Position numbers and translations under genes: made by a program | Notes under the pieces: model-generated | Database searches by the model: none | Told to the model about the DNA's origin: nothing | Seen by the model: only the letters and a program-made list of their open reading frames with translations | Part shown: positions 31,546 to 40,598 of the stretch, in pieces | How positions within the stretch are numbered: position 1 is the first letter of the stretch | How the letters are laid out: each line of letters begins with the position of its first letter | Assembly: GCA_030148335.1 (NCBI GenBank) | Contig: JASBTQ010000020.1 | Coordinates: 1-43,725, forward strand | DNA from: Allomuricauda sp. | Lineage (GTDB): Bacteria > Bacteroidota > Bacteroidia > Flavobacteriales > Flavobacteriaceae | DNA length: 43,725 bases | Direction of reading: 5' to 3'

Positions 31546-34176
31546 ATGGAAATTCCATCAAAATATGAACCCAAGAGGGTTGAAGGACACTGGTATGCCT
31601 ACTGGACAGCGCATGGCTATTTTAGTTCAAAACCAGATGAAAGGGAGCCCTATACCATCGTGATTCCACCACCAAACGTGACCGGGGTGTTGCACATGGG
31701 GCACATGCTCAACAATACCATCCAAGATGTTTTGATACGAAGGGCAAGGCTTTTGGGCAAGAATGCCTGTTGGGTGCCGGGAATGGACCACGCTTCCATA
31801 GCCACGGAGGCCAAAGTAGTCGCCAAATTGAAGGATGAGGGCATCAACAAGGCCAACCTGTCCCGTGAAGAGTTCCTAAAACACGCCTGGGACTGGACGA
31901 ATGAGTATGGAGGTGTCATACTTCAGCAGTTGAAAAAATTGGGCTGTTCCTGTGATTGGGACCGAACCAAGTTCACCATGGATGACGATATGTCAGCCTC
32001 GGTGATCAAGGTTTTTGTGGATCTATATAATAAAGGACTGGTTTACAGGGGCTATCGAATGGTGAATTGGGACCCTGAGGCCAAGACCACCTTGTCCGAT
32101 GAGGAGGTCATTTATGAGGAAAGACAGGGGAATCTCTATTATTTGGCCTATGCGATACAAGGTTCCGACGAAAAGGTGACTATTGCCACCACCCGCCCAG
32201 AGACCATTTTGGGCGATACAGCCATTTGTATAAACCCCAATGACGAAAGATATCGCCATCTTCGTGGAAAAAAAGCCATTGTGCCCATCTGCGGACGTGT
32301 GATTCCCATCATTGAGGATGACTATGTGGATGTGGAATTCGGGACAGGCTGCCTGAAAGTGACCCCGGCCCACGATGAAAATGACAAAAACCTTGGGGAC
32401 AAGCACAACTTGGAGGTCATCGATATCTTTAATGAAGATGCGAGCCTCAACTCCTTTGGACTTCACTACGAAGGAAAGGACCGTTTTGTGGTGCGCAAGG
32501 AAATTGCGAAGGAACTGGAGGAAAAGGGCCATTTGGTCAAAGTGGAACAGCACATGAACAAAGTGGGCACCTCGGAACGGACCAAAGCGGTCATTGAACC
32601 TCGTTTGTCCGATCAATGGTTCCTAAAAATGGAAGAATTGGCCAAACCGGCCCTCGAAGGGGTTCTGGAAACGAATGACATCAAACTATACCCATCCAAG
32701 TTTGACAACACCTATCGCCATTGGATGGAAAACATCCGTGATTGGAACATTTCCCGACAATTGTGGTGGGGCCAGCAGATTCCGGCCTACTATTATGGGG
32801 ATGGACAAGATGATTTTGTGGTAGCGGAAACGCCTGAAGAAGCCCTGAAATTGGCACAGGAAAAAACTTCGGACTTCGGACTTCAGGCTTCGGACTTGAC
32901 ACAAGACCCTGATGTATTGGACACCTGGTTTTCCTCGTGGCTATGGCCCATCAGCGTGTTTGGCGGCATTTTGGAACCCGATAACAAGGAGGTGAACTAT
33001 TATTACCCCACCAATGATTTGGTCACCGGTCCAGATATCATCTTCTTTTGGGTGGCACGGATGATTATGTCGGGGTACCATTACAGAGGAAAGAGACCTT
33101 TTGAAAATGTATATTTCACGGGATTGGTTAGGGACAAACAACGAAGAAAAATGTCCAAGCAATTGGGGAATTCGCCCGATGCATTGAAATTGATCGAGGA
33201 TTTTGGGGCTGATGGCGTTCGAGTGGGGCTTTTACTGAGTTCTGCAGCGGGCAATGATCTGTTGTTCGATGAGGCGCTTTGCCAACAGGGGTCCAACTTT
33301 GCCAATAAAATTTGGAATGCCTTCCGATTGGTAAGGGGATGGGAAGTTGCCGATATCCCACAGCCCGAAGCGGCCAAAGTGGGAATCGATTGGTATAGGG
33401 CCAAATTTGACCAGACGTTGGTGGAAATAGAGGATCATTTTTCCAAATACCGTATTTCCGATGCCCTGATGGCCATTTATAAATTGGTCTGGGACGATTT
33501 CTGTTCCTGGTTGTTGGAAATCGTGAAACCAGATTACCAAAAGCCCATCGATACCAAAACATTTGATGCGGTCATCCATCTATTTGAGGAAAATTTGAAG
33601 TTGTTGCACCCCTTCATGCCATTTTTGACCGAAGAAGTCTGGCAACACATTGCGGAGCGGACCCCGGAAGAAGCATTGATCGTGTCCAAATGGCCAAAAC
33701 CTGGCAAAGTGGATACCTCATTGATCAACGGATTTGATTTTGCTGCGGAGGTTATCTCCGGCATCAGGACCATCCGAAAGGAAAAGAACATTCCCCAAAA
33801 AGATGCATTGGAACTTTTTATGATGAATGCGGAAGGCGTGGACAACCAAATGGATGCCATTGTTCAAAAACTTGGAAACCTGTCCAAATTGGAGACCATC
33901 AATTCAAGTTTGGATGGTGCACTGACCTTTAGGGTGAAGAGCAACGAGTATTTTATTCCGATCAGTGGGGCCATCGATGTGGAGGCCGAAATTGCAAAGA
34001 TCACGGAGGAACTCAATTACACCAAAGGGTTTTTAAAATCGGTACAAGGTAAATTGAGCAACGAACGCTTTGTGAACAATGCCCCGGAACAAGTGGTGGC
34101 CATCGAACGTAAAAAAGCTGCGGATGCCGAGGCAAAAATCGAAACTTTGGAAAAAAGCTTGGCCAGTTTGAAGTAA
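31546..34176 (+). CDS. valS: Valine--tRNA ligase
   Basis: 876 residues. Class I tRNA synthetase. [17 protein letters not shown] carries the HIGH-type motif (HMGH, residues 50-53). [15 protein letters not shown] carries the KMSKS-type motif (lysine 535). [13 protein letters not shown] is the editing-domain signature. [14 protein letters not shown] and [11 protein letters not shown] are typical of ValRS, and the C-terminal coiled-coil arm is present ([18 protein letters not shown]). The ATG at 31546 is chosen; an upstream in-frame stretch back to 31435 is leader. At residues 441-451 the DNA is a 7-base tandem repeat in frame. A strong terminator follows. Confidence 0.97.
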   Translation: MEIPSKYEPKRVEGHWYAYWTAHGYFSSKPDEREPYTIVIPPPNVTGVLHMGHMLNNTIQDVLIRRARLLGKNACWVPGMDHASIATEAKVVAKLKDEGINKANLSREEFLKHAWDWTNEYGGVILQQLKKLGCSCDWDRTKFTMDDDMSASVIKVFVDLYNKGLVYRGYRMVNWDPEAKTTLSDEEVIYEERQGNLYYLAYAIQGSDEKVTIATTRPETILGDTAICINPNDERYRHLRGKKAIVPICGRVIPIIEDDYVDVEFGTGCLKVTPAHDENDKNLGDKHNLEVIDIFNEDASLNSFGLHYEGKDRFVVRKEIAKELEEKGHLVKVEQHMNKVGTSERTKAVIEPRLSDQWFLKMEELAKPALEGVLETNDIKLYPSKFDNTYRHWMENIRDWNISRQLWWGQQIPAYYYGDGQDDFVVAETPEEALKLAQEKTSDFGLQASDLTQDPDVLDTWFSSWLWPISVFGGILEPDNKEVNYYYPTNDLVTGPDIIFFWVARMIMSGYHYRGKRPFENVYFTGLVRDKQRRKMSKQLGNSPDALKLIEDFGADGVRVGLLLSSAAGNDLLFDEALCQQGSNFANKIWNAFRLVRGWEVADIPQPEAAKVGIDWYRAKFDQTLVEIEDHFSKYRISDALMAIYKLVWDDFCSWLLEIVKPDYQKPIDTKTFDAVIHLFEENLKLLHPFMPFLTEEVWQHIAERTPEEALIVSKWPKPGKVDTSLINGFDFAAEVISGIRTIRKEKNIPQKDALELFMMNAEGVDNQMDAIVQKLGNLSKLETINSSLDGALTFRVKSNEYFIPISGAIDVEAEIAKITEELNYTKGFLKSVQGKLSNERFVNNAPEQVVAIERKKAADAEAKIETLEKSLASLK
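32866..32898. repeat. In-frame heptanucleotide repeat inside valS
   Basis: Four 7-base units of type ACTTCGG (one GCTTCGG and one ACTTCAG variant) plus a partial fifth lie in one register. On the minus strand the unit reads AAGTCCG, close to the AAGTCGG units of the spacer tract at 3428-3455. The region codes for a short surface stretch ([11 protein letters not shown]) just before the conserved DPDVLDTWF. From memory, ValRS relatives have a stretch of similar length here, so the gene is not obviously lengthened. Confidence 0.65.
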
Positions 34177-34201
34177 CCTTTGGTTATCGGAACAATTTTT
34201 G

Positions 34202-34235
34202 AAAAGGGAAGCCAACTTCCCTTTTTATTTTTTTT
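34202..34235 (+). terminator. Rho-independent terminator after valS
   Basis: AAAAGGGAAG (34202-34211) pairs perfectly with CTTCCCTTTT (34216-34225) over a CCAA loop, followed by a long T-rich run. Confidence 0.92.
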
Positions 34236-34274
34236 ATTTTGGAATGGATTAGAATCAACACCCAATTATTGCCC

Positions 34275-35663
34275 ATGAAAAACCTCAATAGAAGAAGTTT
34301 TATTCAAAAAACGACCTTGACGGCTGCTGCGGTGGCCATTGCTCCCAATTATTTGCGGGCAGCCCCCGATAGACCCATTACATCGACCTATATGGGCGGT
34401 TTTTCCGCTCCGAAGATTGCAAAGGTCCGTGCCGCTTTCATAGGGGTTGGGGCCAGGGGAGGCACCCACGCCAAATTTTTTGCGGCCTTGGAAGGTACGG
34501 AAGTCGTTGCCATTTGCGACCTCTATGAAGATTTGGTCAAGGAAAAGACACAATGGGTCAAAGAAGCAGGTGGACCAAACAAGCATAAAAACATAGCCCA
34601 ATATTGGGGAGATGAGAACCAATGGCGAAAAATGTTGCAGGAGGTGAGGCCGGATGTGGTCTTCATTGCCACCAACTGGGAAAATCATGCCCCTATGGCC
34701 ATCGGGGCCATGGAACAGGGAGCCCATGCCTTTGTGGAGGTACCCATCGCATTGACCATCCAGGAAATGTGGGACATTGTGGACACCAGTGAGCGTACCC
34801 AAAAACATTGTATGATGTTGGAAAACGTGAACTACAGTCGTGATGAACTCATGTTTTTGAATATGTGCCGGCAAGGGGTAATCGGTGAGATTTTACATGG
34901 TGAGGCCGCCTATATCCACGAATTGAGATGGCAGATGGACGAACAGGAAAGAGGAACGGGTTCTTGGCGCACCCATCATTATGCCAAAAGAAATGGGAAT
35001 CTATACCCGACCCACGGCCTCGGCCCCGTTGCCCAATACATGAATTTGGCCAGAGGAGAGGACACCTTTGGCAGTTTGGTTTCCTTCTCCACCCCATCAC
35101 GAGGGCGGGAACTTTATGCGGAAAAGAACTATCCAAAAGACCATAAATGGAACCAATTGGAGTTCAAGGGAGGGGATTTGAACACTTCCATCATCAAAAC
35201 GCATTTGGGAAGGACCATTATGGTGCAATGGGACGAAACCAGTCCCAGGCCCTATTCCAGATTGAACCTCATACAAGGTACCAAAGGTACATTGGCCGGA
35301 TTTCCGACACGGGTCGCGCTCGAAGGAGGCGTTGAAGGGCTGACTAAGGACCACCATTCCTGGGTGCAGGGCGAACAACTGGAAAAATTATATGAAAAAT
35401 ACGATCATCCATTATATAAAAGGTTGAACGAAGCGGCCAAAGGCAGCGGGCATGGCGGCATGGACGGAATCATGGTCTATCGTATTGTGGAATGCCTCCA
35501 AAAAGGGCTTCCCTTGGACCAAAACGTCTATGAAGGATGTCTCTGGAGTGCCGTTTCGCCATTGAGCGAACGCTCGGTGGCCAGTGGGGGAGCCCCACAA
35601 CCCTTTCCTGATTTTACAAGGGGCAACTGGAAAGAAACCGACCCCTTGGATATTATAAGTTGA
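34275..35663 (+). CDS. Tat-exported Gfo/Idh/MocA family protein, GH109-like
   Basis: 462 residues. The ATG at 34275 gives a twin-arginine signal (NRRSFIQKTTLTAAAVAIAP), so the folded protein with bound cofactor should leave through Tat. The NAD-binding Rossmann motif is AAFIGVGARGGTHAKFF, followed by AICDLYED. VEVPIAL takes the place of the usual EKP motif. The segments NLYPTHGLGPVAQYMN, GGDLNTSIIKT, RPYSRLNLIQGTKGT and SPLSERSVASGGAPQPFPDFT resemble my memory of glycoside hydrolase family 109 (NAD-dependent alpha-N-acetylgalactosaminidase). The activity is therefore probably sugar-directed hydrolysis with bound NAD, but an oxidoreductase role is not excluded. It heads a three-gene run, with the kinase starting seven bases after its stop. 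Confidence 0.87.
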   Translation: MKNLNRRSFIQKTTLTAAAVAIAPNYLRAAPDRPITSTYMGGFSAPKIAKVRAAFIGVGARGGTHAKFFAALEGTEVVAICDLYEDLVKEKTQWVKEAGGPNKHKNIAQYWGDENQWRKMLQEVRPDVVFIATNWENHAPMAIGAMEQGAHAFVEVPIALTIQEMWDIVDTSERTQKHCMMLENVNYSRDELMFLNMCRQGVIGEILHGEAAYIHELRWQMDEQERGTGSWRTHHYAKRNGNLYPTHGLGPVAQYMNLARGEDTFGSLVSFSTPSRGRELYAEKNYPKDHKWNQLEFKGGDLNTSIIKTHLGRTIMVQWDETSPRPYSRLNLIQGTKGTLAGFPTRVALEGGVEGLTKDHHSWVQGEQLEKLYEKYDHPLYKRLNEAAKGSGHGGMDGIMVYRIVECLQKGLPLDQNVYEGCLWSAVSPLSERSVASGGAPQPFPDFTRGNWKETDPLDIIS

Positions 35664-35670
35664 CCATCAC

Positions 35671-36723
35671 ATGATTCAAATACAAGTTCCGGCACGTATC
35701 TGCTTTTATGGGGACCACCAAGATTATTTGGGGCTTCCAGTAATTGCAGGTGCCATAGACCGCTATATCAACATAACGGCCCGGCCCAATGCCGAGGCAA
35801 AATTTATTCTGAAACTCCTTGATTTGGGAGATGAAACCTTCATTGCCTTGGATGATGGCCTAAAAAATGTCCAGCCCGGTGATTTTTTCCGTTCGGCCAT
35901 GGCCGTCCTGAAGCAAGAAGGTTTTAGTTACAGGCAAGGATATACCATCGAAATCTCGGGAAATATCCCGGTAAATGCAGGCCTTTCCAGTTCCTCGGCC
36001 CTGTTGGTGGCCTGGATCCGTTTTTTGGTTGCGATCAATGGTAAATTGGACGAAACAAGCGATTTTCAAGTAGGCAGATGGGCCTATGAAGCCGAAGTGG
36101 TTTTCTTCGATTCCCCCGGCGGATTGATGGACCAATACACTATCGCGCAACGAGGTCTGATTTATATCGATACCGAAAGTGGAAAAAGTGAACGCTTGGT
36201 GGGCAACATGGGACAATTGTTGGTGGCCGAATCCGGACTGGCCAAAAAGACCCTCGAAGTGCTCAAGAATGCCAGTGTCTTTGCTCAAAACGCGGTCGAA
36301 GCCGTGAAAAGGAACCATCCCGGATTTGTTTTGAAGGAGTCCGTGTTGGGCGATTATGAAAAATATTTGGAATCGGTGCCACATGAATTTCGGGATCATT
36401 GGTATGCGGCCATCCATAATTATCAGATCACTCTTGAGGCCAAAAAGGAACTGCAAAAGGAATTGCCCGATCTTCAAAAATTGGGAGATTTGATGAACAG
36501 ACACCAAAAAATACTTGAAGAACAGATCCAGAATACTCCCGTCGAAATGGTACGGATGATGGAGGCAGCCAGAAGAGCAGGTGCTCTCGGGGCAAAGACC
36601 ATCGGTTCTGGTGGAGGCGGCTGTATGGTGGCCATGGTCACTGGGGATGTCAAGGAAAAAGTACGGAAAGCGTTTCTGGATGCCGGTGCCAAAGCAGTGT
36701 ACGAAGTTGAAATAACAGCATAA
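35671..36723 (+). CDS. GHMP family sugar kinase
   Basis: 350 residues. Three GHMP motifs are present: PARICFYGDHQDYLGLPVIAGAID near the N-terminus (like the GEHTDY motif of galactokinase, with Asp in place of Glu), the ATP loop GNIPVNAGLSSSSAL at about 97-111, and the C-terminal TIGSGGGGCMVAM. FFDSPGGLMDQYT holds the probable catalytic Asp. It probably makes a sugar 1-phosphate; galactose, N-acetylgalactosamine or arabinose type sugars are candidates. It lies seven bases after the GH109-like gene and five bases before a nucleotidyltransferase gene, so it is clearly cotranscribed. Confidence 0.88.
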   Translation: MIQIQVPARICFYGDHQDYLGLPVIAGAIDRYINITARPNAEAKFILKLLDLGDETFIALDDGLKNVQPGDFFRSAMAVLKQEGFSYRQGYTIEISGNIPVNAGLSSSSALLVAWIRFLVAINGKLDETSDFQVGRWAYEAEVVFFDSPGGLMDQYTIAQRGLIYIDTESGKSERLVGNMGQLLVAESGLAKKTLEVLKNASVFAQNAVEAVKRNHPGFVLKESVLGDYEKYLESVPHEFRDHWYAAIHNYQITLEAKKELQKELPDLQKLGDLMNRHQKILEEQIQNTPVEMVRMMEAARRAGALGAKTIGSGGGGCMVAMVTGDVKEKVRKAFLDAGAKAVYEVEITA

Positions 36724-36728
36724 CGAAG

Positions 36729-37562
36729 ATGGAAAACAATAGTTTGGTGATCATGGTAGGAGGGGCTTCGTCCCGAATGAAAAGAAGTCTATTATCAGAT
36801 CGGGAAAACAAGGGTGCGATGGACCACATTCCTCATAAGAGTCTTATTCCCGTTGGCAAAAGCGGGAAACCTTTTTTGTTTTATCTCGTTAGGAATGCCA
36901 AGGAAGCTGGGTATCAAAACCTCTATTTGATTACAAGTCCAGGGAATGGGGCTTTCAATGATTTAGTGGATAATGGAGGTCTTCCTTCTGGTTTGCAGGT
37001 GTCCATGGCCATCCAGCAGGTGCCGGACGATAGGGAAAAGCCCTTGGGAACTGCAGATGCCCTTCAGCAATGTTTGGACCAATATCCAGTGCTCAAAACA
37101 TCCACTTTCACGGTCTGCAATGGGGACAACCTGTATTCCGTAGGAGCTCTTCAGGATTTACGGAGTGAAAGAAAAGCGGTCAACGCACTCATCAGCTATG
37201 CCAGTTCCGGATTTGAGTTCACCGACGAGCGCATCTCCAAATTTGCGGTCATGGATATTTCTGAAGATGGCTTTTTGAAGAAGATTGTTGAAAAACCTGC
37301 CCTGCAGGATATTCCCAGCTATATTGACAAAACAGGGGAACTCCGTGTGAGCATGAACATCTTCAGTTTTTATGGTGAGGACATTTATCCCTATTTGCAG
37401 AATTGTCCCCTAGATCCGGTTCGGGACGAGAAGGAACTTCCCAAGGCTGTGGGGAATTTGGTGATGGATGACCCCAAAAGTATGCTCTGTATTCCACGTT
37501 TGGAACATATTCCTGACCTGACAGATGCCAACGATATCCAATTATTCAAAAATTTGGAGTAA
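36729..37562 (+). CDS. Sugar-phosphate nucleotidyltransferase family protein
   Basis: 277 residues. The N-terminus IMVGGASSRMKRS is the nucleotide-binding motif (GG-x-SSRM), and HKSLIPVGKSGKPFLFYLV is the substrate motif of the NTP_transferase family. CNGDNLYSVGAL carries the metal-binding Asp, and KIVEKPALQD is the usual EKP strand. VSMNIFSFYGEDIYPYL is also typical. It should join a sugar 1-phosphate to a nucleoside triphosphate. There is no left-handed beta-helix acetyltransferase extension as in GlmU. As the last gene of the run, it is a natural next step after the GHMP kinase (inference). Confidence 0.87.
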   Translation: MENNSLVIMVGGASSRMKRSLLSDRENKGAMDHIPHKSLIPVGKSGKPFLFYLVRNAKEAGYQNLYLITSPGNGAFNDLVDNGGLPSGLQVSMAIQQVPDDREKPLGTADALQQCLDQYPVLKTSTFTVCNGDNLYSVGALQDLRSERKAVNALISYASSGFEFTDERISKFAVMDISEDGFLKKIVEKPALQDIPSYIDKTGELRVSMNIFSFYGEDIYPYLQNCPLDPVRDEKELPKAVGNLVMDDPKSMLCIPRLEHIPDLTDANDIQLFKNLE

Positions 37563-37615
37563 CTTCATGGTGCACAGCCCCATACTTGCAACGAGTAAAA
37601 TTTTAAATTTTTGGA

Positions 37616-38884
37616 ATGGAATCGTATGCAACGGCATTATTATATGCCACCCCTTTCTTTCTAGGTCTGGTACTTTTTGAAGTGCTCTACGGCCGTTTTG
37701 TGAAAAACCAGAAACATAACTTGATGGATACCGTGAGCAGTCTCAGCTCGGGGTTGACCAATGTGGTAAAAGACTCTTTGGGGTTGGTACTCGTCCTGAT
37801 CAGCTATCCATTTTTGTTGGAGCATTTGGCCCTTACCGAGATCAAGGCCACATGGCTGGTCTGGGTAGTGGCCTTCATAGTGCTGGATTTTGCTGGGTAT
37901 TGGAACCATCGGCTCAGTCATCATATCAATTTTTTCTGGAACCAGCATGTCATCCATCACAGTAGCGAGGAATTCAATCTGGCCTGTGCCCTTCGGCAAC
38001 CCATTTCCAATCTTTTGGGCTATTATGCGCTGCTGTTGATCCCTGCCGCACTTCTTGGGGTTCCGCACGAGGTCATCGCCGTTTTGGCACCCATCCATCT
38101 TTTTGCCCAGTTTTGGTACCATACCCAACATATCGGAAAAATGGGATGGTTGGAATATGTGATCGTTACCCCTTCGCAACATCGGGTTCATCATGCCATC
38201 AACAAGGAATATATCGACAAGAACCTAGGACAGATATTTTGCATTTGGGACAGGATGTTCGGAACATTTCAGGAGGAACTGGATGAGGTTCCTCCTCAAT
38301 ATGGTGTCTTGAAACCTGCCAACACGTGGAATCCCATCATTATCAATTTTCAGCATTTGTGGCGATTGGTGAAGGATGCCTGGCGAACGAACAGCTATTG
38401 GGACAAACTGCGGATATGGTTCATGCCCACTGGGTGGCGGCCTGCGGATGTGAAGGAAGCCTATCCGGTAGAAATCATTGAAGATGTCTATAATTTTGAG
38501 AAATACAGACCAGAGGCATCCAATTCGCTGAAGGCATATGTGTTGTTCCAACTGATCATGACCACGGCTCTGATGCTTTTTATGTTCTACAATTATTCCA
38601 ATATTGGCTTTGAGGGACTCTTATTGTTCGGAGCATTTGTTTTTGTAGGGGTGTATGGGTACACGACCTTGATGGACCGAAAAAAATATGCTGTTTGGAT
38701 CGAAGTGTTCCGGGGAATGGCCGGACTGGCCTTGATTTTCTTCACCAAGGATTGGTTCGGGATCGATTCTTTTTTGCCAATGGCCAGTTATTTAGTGGTG
38801 ATCTATTTTTTGATGACCATTTTTGGAGGGGTCTATTTCACCTATTTTGAAAAGTCATATGTGGCGCCCAATTTGGCGTCCTAG
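37616..38884 (+). CDS. Sterol desaturase/fatty acid hydroxylase family membrane protein
   Basis: 422 residues with about eight hydrophobic segments. The histidine boxes of the diiron membrane hydroxylase superfamily are HRLSHH at 98-103, HVIHH at 111-115 and HRVHH at 189-193, with further His residues (HTQHIG) between. Closest in layout to the alkylglycerol monooxygenase-like group (long C-terminal membrane extension). The substrate is a membrane lipid or sterol-like molecule, unknown. It starts 53 bases after the sugar gene run and may be read with it. Its stop interlocks with that of the convergent acyl-CoA-binding protein gene (CTAG). Confidence 0.92.
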   Translation: MESYATALLYATPFFLGLVLFEVLYGRFVKNQKHNLMDTVSSLSSGLTNVVKDSLGLVLVLISYPFLLEHLALTEIKATWLVWVVAFIVLDFAGYWNHRLSHHINFFWNQHVIHHSSEEFNLACALRQPISNLLGYYALLLIPAALLGVPHEVIAVLAPIHLFAQFWYHTQHIGKMGWLEYVIVTPSQHRVHHAINKEYIDKNLGQIFCIWDRMFGTFQEELDEVPPQYGVLKPANTWNPIIINFQHLWRLVKDAWRTNSYWDKLRIWFMPTGWRPADVKEAYPVEIIEDVYNFEKYRPEASNSLKAYVLFQLIMTTALMLFMFYNYSNIGFEGLLLFGAFVFVGVYGYTTLMDRKKYAVWIEVFRGMAGLALIFFTKDWFGIDSFLPMASYLVVIYFLMTIFGGVYFTYFEKSYVAPNLAS

Positions 38885-39144
38885 AGTGTCCTAATTTCCG
38901 AATCTACCAATTCGATGTATTTTTCCATGGCCTCTTTTCGGCCCATGTTCTTGGCTTGGAACAGTGCATTGGCCTTAAAGGCATTGATCAATGGTGTCCT
39001 GCTGCCCGGATTGTCAAAATTTCGGTTGGCAATCTTGAAGTAGGCATACAGTTTCAACAAAAGATCCGCAGGCAAGGGCTCGGTGTAGCTGTTCACAAAG
39101 GCCACTGCCTCCTCAAATTTTTTATGGAGCGTTTCGTCAGTCAT
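38881..39144 (-). CDS. Acyl-CoA-binding protein
   Basis: 87 residues, the full ACBP domain size. LHKKFEEAVAFVNSYTEPLPADLLLKLYAYFKIANRNFDNPG follows the four-helix ACBP pattern, with LKLYAYFKIA in place of the usual LYKQAT-GD, and WxA replaced by LINAFKANALFQAKNMGRKEAMEKYIELV. It binds long-chain acyl-CoA in the cytoplasm. It overlaps the 3' end of psd by eight bases and closes the phospholipid operon. Confidence 0.88.
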   Translation of the reverse strand: MTDETLHKKFEEAVAFVNSYTEPLPADLLLKLYAYFKIANRNFDNPGSRTPLINAFKANALFQAKNMGRKEAMEKYIELVDSEIRTL

Positions 39145-39802
39145 CTGCTTTTCTTACAGATGCAATGCAGGTTTTGGCCCCGGTCACTTTTTGGTTCAGT
39201 TTCACGGTGACGTTACAATTCAAGGGCAACAAAAGATCTACCCTTGATCCAAACTTGATGAACCCGGCATCTTCGCCCTGTGTCACCTGTTCGCCCTCTT
39301 CCGCATAATTGACGATGCGCCTGGCCATGGCCCCGGCAATCTGTCGGTATCCGATCTCGCCAAATTTTGGGGTATGAAGTACCACAGTGGTGCGTTCGTT
39401 CTCGGTACTGGATTTGGGGTGCCAGGCCACCAAATATTTCCCGGGATGGTATTTGGAATAGGTTACAGTTCCGCTGGCTGGGTATCGGGTGACATGCACA
39501 TTTACGGGCGACATGAAAATGGAAACCTGTCTTCTACGTTCCTTAAAATATTCGGGTTCGTCCACTTCTTCTATGACCACGACTTTACCGTCCACGGGTG
39601 CCAAGATCTCATCAAAGTTGGGGGTCACTGGCCTTTTGGGATTCCTGAAAAACTGGAGAATGGCAATCAGGACAACAAGGGCAGTTATCTGTATGGTGAA
39701 CCGTATCCATTCCACATCAACAAGATATTGTGCGGCAAATATGGCGGCGACCACCAGAAAAAAAGTGAAAATGACTATTTTTTGACCCTCTTTATGAAAC
39801 AT
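39137..39802 (-). CDS. psd: Phosphatidylserine decarboxylase (archaetidylserine type)
   Basis: 221 residues, the short PSD-B type found in many Bacteroidota. Two membrane helices near the N-terminus (IVIFTFFLVVAAIFAAQYLV, then a second from about 34) precede FFRNPKRPV and APVDGKVVVIEEV. MSPVNVHVTRYPASG contains the conserved His. The self-cleavage site is KFGSRVDLLLP (Gly185/Ser186), where Ser186 becomes the pyruvoyl group. It makes phosphatidylethanolamine from phosphatidylserine. It overlaps cdsA by 11 bases upstream and the ACBP gene by 8 bases downstream. Confidence 0.94.
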   Translation of the reverse strand: MFHKEGQKIVIFTFFLVVAAIFAAQYLVDVEWIRFTIQITALVVLIAILQFFRNPKRPVTPNFDEILAPVDGKVVVIEEVDEPEYFKERRRQVSIFMSPVNVHVTRYPASGTVTYSKYHPGKYLVAWHPKSSTENERTTVVLHTPKFGEIGYRQIAGAMARRIVNYAEEGEQVTQGEDAGFIKFGSRVDLLLPLNCNVTVKLNQKVTGAKTCIASVRKADD

Positions 39803-40595
39803 AGGAGAAAATATTAAGTATCAAATATGCAAATGGCGAAGCGAACACCAAACTGTCCAATCGGTCCCAAACCCCACCATGTCCGGGCAGGATGGCACCA
39901 CTGTCCTTCACTCCCGCCATACGTTTGAATTTGGATTCCAATAGATCGCCAAGGCTTCCCGCAACCACGATCAAGGTGGCCATTGCCATCCATTCCATCA
40001 GGCTCAACTTGGTTTCGTACCAAGAAAGGATGTATGCGGCCACCAGTGCAAAAATAAGACCTCCTACAGAACCTTCAATGGTTTTTTTTGGGGAAACTGC
40101 AGGAAACAATTTTCTTTTGCCCATCATTCGTCCCACCAAATAGGCAAACGTATCGTTGACCCAAATCAGGATAAAGATGCCCATAATCAAAAACTGTGCG
40201 AAGGCATCGTCCTTATAGGGGATCATGGTCAGGAAAATACATCCACCGCCAATGTAGAAAACGGCAATGATGAATTTTTGGAGCTCCGTGAACTCTTTTG
40301 GTCGTTTGGAGAAAAGAAAGGCAAGAAGTGCCAGGTCCACCGTGATGGTCAGTAACATCAGGAGGGTTACCAGTGTGCCGTCCTGAACCAGATAGATGAA
40401 GATCCACCAGAGTGCCAGATAGGCGACAAAGATGTAGTATCCCTTAAGCTTGACGATGCGTTTGAATTCATACAGGCAGGCCAGTCCAAAAGCCATAAAG
40501 AGGAAATCGAAGGCGTCCGAACTTAAAAAAACCGCTCCCAAGAGAAGCACCACGTAGATGACCCCCGTTATAGAGCGCCTTAAAATCTCTTTCAT
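39792..40595 (-). CDS. cdsA: Phosphatidate cytidylyltransferase
   Basis: 267 residues with about eight membrane helices. It makes CDP-diacylglycerol from phosphatidic acid and CTP (EC 2.7.7.41). The PROSITE-type signature near the C-terminus is complete: S-K-F-KR, then VKDSGAILPGHGGVWDRLD. WVNDTFAYLVGRMMGKRKLFPAVSPKKTIEG is the second conserved block. It is the first committed phospholipid step in this operon and is followed directly by psd. The start lies three bases after the stop of the LUD gene. Confidence 0.96.
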   Translation of the reverse strand: MKEILRRSITGVIYVVLLLGAVFLSSDAFDFLFMAFGLACLYEFKRIVKLKGYYIFVAYLALWWIFIYLVQDGTLVTLLMLLTITVDLALLAFLFSKRPKEFTELQKFIIAVFYIGGGCIFLTMIPYKDDAFAQFLIMGIFILIWVNDTFAYLVGRMMGKRKLFPAVSPKKTIEGSVGGLIFALVAAYILSWYETKLSLMEWMAMATLIVVAGSLGDLLESKFKRMAGVKDSGAILPGHGGVWDRLDSLVFASPFAYLILNIFSYVS

Positions 40596-40598
40596 GTA

